This document shows, one piece after another, positions 57,655 to 64,000 of a stretch of DNA of 64,000 nucleotides. The stretch's first letter is position 1. The number at the start of each line of letters is the position of its first letter. The notes beneath the pieces are model-generated. The model saw only the letters and a list, made by a program, of their open reading frames with translations. It was not told the origin of the DNA and searched no databases. Location: assembly GCA_932182025.1 (NCBI GenBank), contig CAKNXK010000027.1, positions 124,001-188,000 on the forward strand, read 5' to 3'. A program made the position numbers and the translations under genes. This stretch comes from an uncultured Candidatus Melainabacteria bacterium (GTDB lineage: Bacteria; Cyanobacteriota; Vampirovibrionia; Gastranaerophilales; Gastranaerophilaceae).

Positions 57655-57897
57655 TTAGTCCAAATCAATCTTGGAAACATCAACCAATTCTTTTAATTCA
57701 ATACCAAGAGCAATGGCAATACGCTCTAATGTATCAATGCCTGGAACACTTGTGCCGCGCTCGATTGCACCAAGAGAAGTTGCACTCAAAACAGCCATTG
57801 CAGCAAGTTCTTCTTGTGAAAGCCCTTGTTTATTTCTTAGTAATTTGATTTTTAGACCAATTTTACTTGTTATATTATTATGTTTACTTGTCATCAT
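57655..57897 (-). CDS. XRE-family regulator beside locus 3
   Basis: 80 aa from ATG 57897; a longer frame to 57933 would read through the operator-like palindromes. Helix-turn-helix LKIKLLRNKQGLSQEELAAM, ATSLGAIERGTSVPGIDTLE; end LVDVSKIDLD like the XRE at 3963. Upstream 57898-57950 has TTGATAT-ATTA-ATATCAA and AGTATACT inverted repeats, probable operators shared with the divergent 46-aa gene. Confidence 0.82.
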   Translation of the reverse strand: MMTSKHNNITSKIGLKIKLLRNKQGLSQEELAAMAVLSATSLGAIERGTSVPGIDTLERIAIALGIELKELVDVSKIDLD

Positions 57898-57940
57898 GTT
57901 AAGTATACTAAAGTATTGATATATTAATATCAATAGTGTA
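57898..57940. promoter_or_regulatory. Inverted repeats between XRE and the 46-aa gene
   Basis: AGTATACT palindrome (about 57902-57909) and TTGATAT/ATATCAA with a 4-bp centre (about 57917-57934). Probable XRE operators over a divergent promoter. Confidence 0.45.
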
Positions 57941-57983
57941 TGCTTAAGAAAATCATAAGTAAACTTAAGAGGAGGGAGCGTTT

Positions 57984-58124
57984 ATGCTTGAACAAGAAAT
58001 GAAAAAGAGAATATTTCAAAAACTGGAAGCAATGGAAGAAAGCTTGAACTATGATCTTGACTCACTAATAGAGTTAAAATCAGATATTCAAGCAATATAT
58101 TTTTTTTCTTTATTTGTTAGATAA
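57984..58124 (+). CDS. 46-aa small protein divergent from XRE
   Basis: GGAGGG lies 7 nt before ATG. Begins MLEQEMKKRIFQKLEAMEES, then LNYDLDSLIELKSDIQ and a hydrophobic end (AIYFFSLFVR). Amphipathic helix plus hydrophobic tail. Divergent from the XRE gene with inverted repeats between, the same relation as the 106-aa gene to the XRE at 3963. Ends 6 bp before the accA stop. Function unknown. Confidence 0.55.
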   Translation: MLEQEMKKRIFQKLEAMEESLNYDLDSLIELKSDIQAIYFFSLFVR

Positions 58125-58129
58125 AAATT

Positions 58130-59086
58130 CTAACCTTCAATAAATCTGCCCATTGCGCGGAATTTTTCGTATCTTTCTTCGCGTAACTTGTCTACAGGGA
58201 GTTTTGATAATTCATCAATTGCATTTTTGATTGCAGTTTTCATATTATCCGCAGTTGCTTTGTAATCTGCGTGCGCTCCGCCGATTGGTTCTTTGATTTC
58301 TTCATCAATGATACCAAGTTCTAATAAATCTTTTGAAGTGATTTTTAATGCTTCTGCCGCTTCTGCAAACATTGCAGCGTCTCTCCATAAGATTGAAGCA
58401 CAGCCTTCTGGGGAGATTACTGTATAATATGCGTGTTCAAGCATCATTACTCTGTCTGCAACGCCAAGTCCTAAAGCTCCGCCGCTGCAGCCTTCGCCTG
58501 TAATAATTGCAATGATTGGAACACATAGTTTTGACATTTCTCTTAAGTTAACTGCAATTGCAGCACCTTGACCTGTTTCTTCTGCTTTGATACCAGGGTA
58601 AGCACCCGGTGTATCAATCAAGGTAATAATAGGTAAGTTAAATTTATTAGCGTGTTTGAAAAGTCTAAGGGCTTTTCTATAGCCTTGAGGCTGCGGCATT
58701 CCAAAATTGTATTCAAGGTTTTCTTTTGTAGTTTTACCTTTTTGAATGCCAATAATCATAACAGGTTTGCCATCAATCTTAGCAAGACCGCCTATGATTG
58801 CTCTATCGTCCATTCCTTCTCTGTCACCGTGAAGTTCGATAAAATCTGTACATATTAATTCTACATAATCAAGAAATTTAGGACGTTCTTGATGTCTTGC
58901 AATTTGTAATTTTTCTGAAGGTTTCAAGTTTGAATACAACTCCTTTTTACGTTCTTGAGCTTGTTTTTCGAAATCCTGAATTTGTTGTTCCATATCAAGA
59001 CCTGATGTTTCGCTCAATTTTTTTAATTCATCTATTTTTTTTTGTATTTCTACGATTGGTTTTTCAAAATCTAATACTACAGCCAT
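58130..59086 (-). CDS. accA: Acetyl-CoA carboxylase carboxyltransferase subunit alpha
   Basis: 318 aa. LDFEKPIVEIQKKIDELKKL, HGDREGMDDRAIIGGLAKID, FNLPIITLIDTPGAYPGIKA EETGQ and GEGCSGGALGLGVADRVMML are AccA motifs forming the oxyanion hole for carboxybiotin. Works with AccD, encoded 2 bp upstream on the same strand. Confidence 0.97.
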   Translation of the reverse strand: MAVVLDFEKPIVEIQKKIDELKKLSETSGLDMEQQIQDFEKQAQERKKELYSNLKPSEKLQIARHQERPKFLDYVELICTDFIELHGDREGMDDRAIIGGLAKIDGKPVMIIGIQKGKTTKENLEYNFGMPQPQGYRKALRLFKHANKFNLPIITLIDTPGAYPGIKAEETGQGAAIAVNLREMSKLCVPIIAIITGEGCSGGALGLGVADRVMMLEHAYYTVISPEGCASILWRDAAMFAEAAEALKITSKDLLELGIIDEEIKEPIGGAHADYKATADNMKTAIKNAIDELSKLPVDKLREERYEKFRAMGRFIEG

Positions 59087-59088
59087 TT

Positions 59089-59955
59089 TTATACCCCATG
59101 CATGTCCAAAATATTGGCAAGTGTTTTTCTTAAGTTTTTACGTTTAGAAACGATATCTACCTGTCCGAATTTAAGCAGGTATTCTGCTGTTTGGAAATCT
59201 TCAGGTAATTTTTGGCGAATTGTTTGTTCAATAACTCTTCTTCCTGCAAATCCGATTCTAGCGCCTTGTTCGGCAATAATAATATCACCTAATGTTCCGA
59301 AGCTTGCAGTGATACCGCCAAAAGTTGGTTCTGTAAGAAGGTTAATATATAATAGTCCTGCTTCATCAAGTTTTCCTACTGCGCAAGATGTTTTTGCCAT
59401 TTGCATTAAGCTTAATGCACTTTCTTGCATTCTTGCACCGCCAGATGAGGTAATTGCAAGCATAGGAAGTTTAAGAGCAAGAGCTTTTTCCATTATTCTG
59501 GTAACTTTTTCGCCTACAACGCTGCCCATTGAGCCGCCCATATAATCGAAATCCATAACTGCAACTGCGATTTTGTGTCCTTCGATTGTAGCCAAACCGG
59601 TTATAACAGCTTCATCAAGTCCGGTTTTTGCGTGTGCTTTTTTTAGTCTTTCCGCATAGGATTCTGTGTCAACAAAATTTAGCGGATCTGTCGGATGCAC
59701 TCCTTTGAAAAATTCTTCGAAAGAACCTTCATCAAACAACTGTGAAATTCTTGTTCTTGCATTTATTCTAAAATGATAATCGCAATGAGGGCAAACCATT
59801 TGATTATCTTCCAATTCTGTTTTTAGGATTTGGGAGTCACAATGTACACATTTAATCCATAAACTTGGATTTGCATCTTCAATCCCTCTCATTTCTTTAG
59901 CTCTGCGTTCAATTTGAGCTTCTTTACGTTTATCAAACCATTCTTGAATTGTCAT
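59089..59955 (-). CDS. accD: Acetyl-CoA carboxylase carboxyltransferase subunit beta
   Basis: 288 aa. N-terminal four-cysteine zinc finger CVHCDSQILKTE and CPHCDYHFRI, then FDYMGGSMGSVVGEKV and TSSGGARMQESALSLMQMAK. Moves CO2 from biotin to acetyl-CoA with AccA. The start has no good Shine-Dalgarno. No biotin carboxylase or BCCP gene is in the window. Confidence 0.96.
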   Translation of the reverse strand: MTIQEWFDKRKEAQIERRAKEMRGIEDANPSLWIKCVHCDSQILKTELEDNQMVCPHCDYHFRINARTRISQLFDEGSFEEFFKGVHPTDPLNFVDTESYAERLKKAHAKTGLDEAVITGLATIEGHKIAVAVMDFDYMGGSMGSVVGEKVTRIMEKALALKLPMLAITSSGGARMQESALSLMQMAKTSCAVGKLDEAGLLYINLLTEPTFGGITASFGTLGDIIIAEQGARIGFAGRRVIEQTIRQKLPEDFQTAEYLLKFGQVDIVSKRKNLRKTLANILDMHGV

Positions 59956-60067
59956 ATATCACTGTATTCAGCAGGATGCTGACCCTTTCTAACTATATCG
60001 ATACTCATCCATTTTACACTAAAAAAAACAAATCGGTAGAGTTTGTTAAGCTATTTTAATTTCATGT

Positions 60068-60073
60068 TACAAT
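60068..60073 (+). promoter_or_regulatory. -10 element of ribE giving a leaderless mRNA
   Basis: TGT-TACAAT, an extended -10 ending 6 nt before the ribE ATG. No Shine-Dalgarno and no FMN riboswitch is visible in 59956-60079. Confidence 0.5.
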
Positions 60074-60079
60074 TGGTAT

Positions 60080-60700
60080 ATGTTTACAGGTATTGTAGAA
60101 GAATTAGGAAAAATCCAAAAAATCACATCAGACAGAATTACTATTGAATGTTGTTCTGTGCTTGAAAATACAAAACTTGGCGATAGTATTTCCGTGAATG
60201 GTGTTTGTCTTACGGTGACAAGTCTTTTTAATAATTCTTTTACTGCTGATATTTCTTTGGAAACATTAAAGATGACTACGCTTGAGTGTTTAAAATCTGG
60301 TGATTTTGTTAATCTTGAACGTGCAATGTCAGCAAACGGCAGGTTTGGCGGTCATATTGTATCGGGTCATATTGATGGTATGGGTAAATTTTTGTCTGCA
60401 AATAAAAATAATGAGTTGAAATTTGAATTGCCGCAAGAAATTTCAAAGTATGTTATTAAAAAAGGTTCTATAGCAATAAATGGTATTAGCTTAACAATTG
60501 CTGAAGTTGACGGAAACGAAATTACTCTGGCAATTATCCCTCATACTCTGGAAAATACTAATTTGAAATATTTAAAATCAGGCGACTTTGTAAACATTGA
60601 GATAGACATGTTGGCTAAGTATGTTGAAAAATTTTTATCAACAGTAAATAATAAATCAAACATAACCATGGATTTACTGCAGGAGAATGGGTTCTTATAA
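60080..60700 (+). CDS. ribE: Riboflavin synthase alpha chain
   Basis: 206 aa. MFTGIVEELGKIQKI and two lumazine-binding repeats: GDSISVNGVCLTVTSL with GRFGGHIVSGHIDG, and GSIAINGISLTIAEVDGNEI with IPHTLENTNLKYLKSGDFVN IE. Dismutates two lumazines into riboflavin. ribBA overlaps or abuts its end. Confidence 0.95.
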   Translation: MFTGIVEELGKIQKITSDRITIECCSVLENTKLGDSISVNGVCLTVTSLFNNSFTADISLETLKMTTLECLKSGDFVNLERAMSANGRFGGHIVSGHIDGMGKFLSANKNNELKFELPQEISKYVIKKGSIAINGISLTIAEVDGNEITLAIIPHTLENTNLKYLKSGDFVNIEIDMLAKYVEKFLSTVNNKSNITMDLLQENGFL

Positions 60701-61913
60701 TATGACAGGCACAAATCATTTTAGTTCAATAGAAGAAGCAATTGAGGATTTCAGAGTAGGAAAACCTTTGATTGTTGCTGATGACGAAGATAGAGAAAAT
60801 GAAGGTGATTTAATTATCTCTGCAGAGTTTGCCACGCCTGAATTTATTAATTTTATGGCTCGTGAAGCACGCGGCTTGATTTGTCTTGCTATTTCATCTG
60901 AAATTGCGGAAAATCTTGATTTGCCTCAAATGGTTCAAAAAAATACCGAAAGTATGCAGACAGCGTTTTCTTTAAGCGTAGATGCACACCCTAAATACGG
61001 TGTTACTACAGGCATTTCGGCTTATGACAGAGCTAAAACAATTGAGGTTGCAATTGCACACGATGCAGTTCCTGCTGATTTAAGACGTCCGGGACATATG
61101 TTCCCTTGTGTTGCAAGAAAAGGCGGAGTGCTTAAACGATGCGGGCATACGGAAGCAGTTGTTGATTTGGCAAAAATCTGCGGGCACAGACCGGCTGGTG
61201 TTATGTGCGAAATTATGGCTGAAGATGGTCAAATGATGCGTCGTGATGAATTGAGTGAGTTTGCAAAAAAACACGATATTAAATTTATCACTGTTTCAGA
61301 CTTAATCGCATACAGACTTAAGAAAGAAAGATTTGTTACCAGAGAAGTTGAAGTATTTTTACCAACCCAATTTGGTGATTTTAATATAATCGGTTATAGA
61401 GATAATATTACAGGATGCGAGCATGTCGCTCTTGTAAAAGATGACGGTTCAAATAGAATTCCTCTCGTTCGTGTGCATAGTGAATGTTTAACAGGGGATA
61501 TTTTCCATAGTTTGAAATGTGACTGCAATTGGCAGCTGCATGAAGCATTAAAAATGATTCAAGAATACGGTAAAGGTGCTCTTATTTATATGAAAGACCA
61601 TGAAGGCAGAGGTATTGGGCTTATTAACAAGCTCAAGGCTTATAAGCTTCAGGAAGAAGGACAGGATACCGTTGAGGCGAATGTTTCATTAGGTTTTGCA
61701 CCTGATTTAAGAAACTATGGTGTTGGAGCGCAAATTATTCTTGATTTAGGGTTCAATAATTTTAATTTGATTACAAACAACCCTAAGAAAATTATTGGTT
61801 TAAAAGGTTATGGATTAACAATTCACGAAAATATTAATATTAAATCAGAAGTCAATAAGTATAATGAAAGATACATCAACACAAAACGTGAAAAGATGCA
61901 TCATATAATGTAA
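60687..61913 (+). CDS. ribBA: Bifunctional 3,4-DHBP synthase / GTP cyclohydrolase II
   Basis: 408 aa (or 403 from ATG 60702; the first ATG is only 1-2 nt from GGAGA). RibB part: VADDEDRENEGDLIISAEFA, RRPGHMFPCVARKGGVLKR CGHTEA; RibA part: VRVHSECLTGDIFHSLKCDC with zinc cysteines and KDHEGRGIGLINKLKAYKL. Both entry reactions of riboflavin synthesis. The arginine of the usual RGGVLxRxGHTEA is kept as KGGVLKRCGHTEA. Confidence 0.95.
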   Translation: MGSYNMTGTNHFSSIEEAIEDFRVGKPLIVADDEDRENEGDLIISAEFATPEFINFMAREARGLICLAISSEIAENLDLPQMVQKNTESMQTAFSLSVDAHPKYGVTTGISAYDRAKTIEVAIAHDAVPADLRRPGHMFPCVARKGGVLKRCGHTEAVVDLAKICGHRPAGVMCEIMAEDGQMMRRDELSEFAKKHDIKFITVSDLIAYRLKKERFVTREVEVFLPTQFGDFNIIGYRDNITGCEHVALVKDDGSNRIPLVRVHSECLTGDIFHSLKCDCNWQLHEALKMIQEYGKGALIYMKDHEGRGIGLINKLKAYKLQEEGQDTVEANVSLGFAPDLRNYGVGAQIILDLGFNNFNLITNNPKKIIGLKGYGLTIHENINIKSEVNKYNERYINTKREKMHHIM

Positions 61914-61923
61914 AGGAATTTTT

Positions 61924-62922
61924 ATGGCGGAAATTACAAACTACGAAGCAGAATTACTTGACAGCAGCTCTTATAAAATTTTTAAGGGTGTTTATAATGA
62001 TTTTAAATCTAAGGCTGTAAGTGAGTATAAATTCGAACTTGAACCGCTTGAACATGAAGAATTTATTAATGCAGTAGAAAAAGGGTATTTGAAATGTATA
62101 GTTTTAAAGGAAAACCAAATTCCTACAGCATTTTTGGTTTATACAACATCTATTTCCGAATCAATTGAATTGAACTTAATTCATTGTTTAGGTGCAGAAA
62201 ATGAAACTGCAAAACAAAAAGTACTTATTGAAAAATTTCTTGAATTAACAGAAACAGAACGCCAAAATAAAGTTGTTTCTTATCCTATGCTGGGACATCA
62301 GTCTGTTTTCACTGCTGATATAGCAAAATACGGTTTTAAATTTGTAGGGCTTGCTGTTTTAAGATTTATTATGGGGAATGCGTCTTCTGAAAGAATTTTA
62401 GAAAATATGAAGCTTGCTGAAAAACCTGAGGAATATAAAATTGTAAGTTACGATGACAATTATCGAAACGATGCAATTAAAGTTATTCACGAAGCTTTTA
62501 AAGATACTCAGGATGCGATTTATGATACACGTTATAAATCAATAGAAGGTACAACTGATATTATTAATAAAGTTGTTGAAAATATTTATGGTGAATTTTT
62601 GCCGGAAGCAACATCGGTATTGCTTTGTAATGATAAACCTTGCGGGTTTGCTTTTGCGAATATTACAGGTGGTAAAATTGCAAATATTCCTCTTGTCGCA
62701 ATTGAGAAAAATCATAGAAGCAAAGGATTTTCAGAATTGCTTTTAAACCGTACAATAAAAACTATTGTTGATTGGACTAAACTTGGAAAAAGAAATTTTT
62801 CAGAAGTGAATGTCACAACAGAAACTAATAATTATAAGGCATTAAAAATGTATAGAAAAATAGGTTTCAGGGAAGATTACTGTTACCCTCAAGCTTATTT
62901 ACTTCAAAAACGTAAGAAATAA
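61924..62922 (+). CDS. Two-part GNAT-like acetyltransferase
   Basis: 332 aa. C-terminal GNAT domain: ANIPLVAIEKNHRSKGFSEL and NNYKALKMYRKIGFREDYCY, the acetyl-CoA pyrophosphate loop and the NxxAxxxYxKxGF block. The N-terminal half (about 10-150) is similar in size and could be a decayed second GNAT fold. Substrate unknown. AAAGGA precedes the start; 10 bp after ribBA. Confidence 0.8.
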   Translation: MAEITNYEAELLDSSSYKIFKGVYNDFKSKAVSEYKFELEPLEHEEFINAVEKGYLKCIVLKENQIPTAFLVYTTSISESIELNLIHCLGAENETAKQKVLIEKFLELTETERQNKVVSYPMLGHQSVFTADIAKYGFKFVGLAVLRFIMGNASSERILENMKLAEKPEEYKIVSYDDNYRNDAIKVIHEAFKDTQDAIYDTRYKSIEGTTDIINKVVENIYGEFLPEATSVLLCNDKPCGFAFANITGGKIANIPLVAIEKNHRSKGFSELLLNRTIKTIVDWTKLGKRNFSEVNVTTETNNYKALKMYRKIGFREDYCYPQAYLLQKRKK

Positions 62923-62992
62923 TTTATGGTATAGTAGAATAGAAAAAGAGAGTAAATCAAGTCTTTAATCGGACTTAATTGAAAGGAGAAGT

Positions 62993-64000
62993 ATGAAAAT
63001 TTCTAAAAAACTTTTACTCGCAGTAAGTGCAATGGCATTATCTACAGGCATTTCAATGGCTGATGATTCTGTTCAAGCTTATGCTCACCCAACTCTTTTT
63101 GGTTCACAAGCACAAAATCTTGTGACTACCGAAAGTGATGTAGTAGTTGGTGGTAAAATTTACAAACCATGCCAAGCGAAAACAATTGCAAAAAAACAAA
63201 ATGTTGTTGTTGGTCGTGGTGCAAAACAAACTCTTGATGATATGAAGGCTAAAATGGATGAAAGAAGAGGCGCTCTTCATGACCCTAAAATGCCTGTATT
63301 GCGTTCTGAATTAGCGTTCTTAATTTCAGAAGGTTTAGGTTTAACAAAGGGAGAAGCATCTAAATATACTGATTTAAATGATGGTTATTGGGCAAAAACA
63401 GAAATTGAAAGAGTTTTATCTTCAGATGTTATGATTGGTTATCCTGATTCAACATTCAAACCTGATAGAGCAATCACAAAAGCAGAAGTTTTCTGTACAT
63501 TTGCTAAGTTAATGAATATTGAAGCAAGCAAAACAGCAGCACCTACTCTTAACGGAAGAAAAATTAAGTATGTTCCTGAATGGGCATACGCTGCAACAAA
63601 TGAGGTAGTTGCTTCAGGTCTTTTGAATCTTGTTCCAAACACAGATAAAGTTATAAATGATGAGTATCTTTCAAAAGAACAAGTTGCATACTTTATTTCT
63701 GCAATGAAGAATAACTTCCAAATTGATTTAACAAATGGTGCTATCGGTTGTGCTACTAAGTATGAACCGGTTGCAGTAAAAATCAAATTATCAGAAAGAA
63801 TTAGCGCAAGAACATCTCAAGTAGGAGAAACTTTCTCTGCTAAGACAACTGCTGATGTAACTCTTAATGGAAAATCTTTCCCTGCAGGTTCAACAGTATA
63901 TGGTCATGTAATTTCTGTTGTAAGACCTGGGGTTAAAAATCCTGGTTATATCGAAGTTGCTTTTGATAAAATCAAAAACGGTGATTCTTGTGCAGAATTC
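62993..64000 (+). CDS. S-layer-homology domain protein, 3' truncated by window edge
   Basis: Open to the right edge (336 codons visible). AAAGGAG precedes the start; signal peptide MKISKKLLLAVSAMALSTGI ending near SMA. One clear SLH domain (about 120-175: TDLNDGYWAKTEIERVLSSD, MIGYPDSTFKPDRAITKAEV) and a weaker one. Then a beta-rich part with LNGKSFPAGSTVYGHVI, typical of cyanobacterial-type SLH outer-membrane proteins. SLH domains bind pyruvylated or peptidoglycan-linked glycans. Its own AT-rich promoter region lies at 62925-62990. Confidence 0.88.
   Translation, partial: MKISKKLLLAVSAMALSTGISMADDSVQAYAHPTLFGSQAQNLVTTESDVVVGGKIYKPCQAKTIAKKQNVVVGRGAKQTLDDMKAKMDERRGALHDPKMPVLRSELAFLISEGLGLTKGEASKYTDLNDGYWAKTEIERVLSSDVMIGYPDSTFKPDRAITKAEVFCTFAKLMNIEASKTAAPTLNGRKIKYVPEWAYAATNEVVASGLLNLVPNTDKVINDEYLSKEQVAYFISAMKNNFQIDLTNGAIGCATKYEPVAVKIKLSERISARTSQVGETFSAKTTADVTLNGKSFPAGSTVYGHVISVVRPGVKNPGYIEVAFDKIKNGDSCAEF

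Noticed and set aside
59956..60079. Possible FMN riboswitch before ribE
   Set aside because: Only about 120 bp with none of the conserved RFN blocks, and the predicted transcript starts at the ATG.
1..64000. CRISPR arrays, transposases, integron or attachment sites
   Set aside because: No regularly spaced direct repeats, transposase genes or terminal inverted repeats were seen on either strand.

Overview
This AT-rich window holds densely packed bacterial chromosome: about 85 genes on both strands, two tRNAs, and no rRNA, CRISPR array, insertion sequence or prophage that I can see. The gene content is that of a diderm-type, lipid-making, LPS/rhamnose-making bacterium: dTDP-rhamnose operon, S-layer-homology protein, LCP protein, dedicated fatty-acid operon and a NifU/NifS iron-sulfur system. 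Threonyl-tRNA synthetase lacks the TGS domain. Several lineage-specific proteins share a short N-terminal P-x-F-[KGAQ]-[GSA] motif. From memory, not from a search, these fit the non-photosynthetic cyanobacterial relatives of animal guts (Vampirovibrionia/Melainabacteria, order Gastranaerophilales). This placement is inference.

Layout. 1-3.6 kb: ECF sigma/anti-sigma pair converging on clpB. 3.7-4.6 kb: small hydrophobic-peptide locus 1 plus an XRE regulator and a divergent gene. 4.6-9.1 kb: nitroreductase, LCP protein, tsaC, EF-hand protein, surE. 9.1-9.5 kb: small-peptide locus 2. 9.5-14.6 kb: alr, eno, pdxJ, a GT8 glycosyltransferase, an XRE regulator. 14.7-19.8 kb: nifU, nifS, mscS, a secreted serine protease, a TPR protein, rlmH. 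19.8-27.0 kb: lineage-specific proteins (papain-like, TPR, HNH, coiled-coil) and thrB. 27.2-31.8 kb: rfbC-rfbB-rfbD-rfbA and a polyprenyl-phosphate sugar transferase. 31.8-43.0 kb: CheR-like methyltransferase, bioA-bioD, cca, rsmE, MATE and DMT transporters, acyltransferases, M48 protease, lrgAB. 43.0-47.0 kb: Spy-like protein, tRNA-Ser, ruvA, a 5'-nucleotidase-like protein, and a HAD gene flanked by two paralogous XRE genes. 47.0-54.1 kb: yceD-rpmF-plsX-fabH-fabD-(50-aa gene)-fabG-acpP-fabF. 54.1-60 kb: thrS, tRNA-Leu, small-peptide locus 3 with XRE, accA, accD. 60-64 kb: ribE, ribBA, an acetyltransferase, and a truncated SLH protein.

The most unusual material is between the genes. (1) Three loci encode 22-29-residue hydrophobic peptides, each with a 9-10 bp perfect hairpin inside the ORF and an opposing promoter at the far end. 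Loci 1 and 3 also have complementary 5' and 3' transcript ends. This looks like type I toxin-antitoxin organisation. (2) Two 75-nt elements 79% identical, after nifU and after thrB, can form the same H-type pseudoknot, with one compensatory base-pair change. (3) Seven genes without a Shine-Dalgarno have a -10-like hexamer exactly 6 nt before the ATG, suggesting common leaderless transcription. (4) Four copies of an operator, in two pairs with the same 25-bp spacing, sit before two sister XRE genes. The fatty-acid, iron-sulfur, rhamnose and riboflavin genes look like ordinary housekeeping operons.
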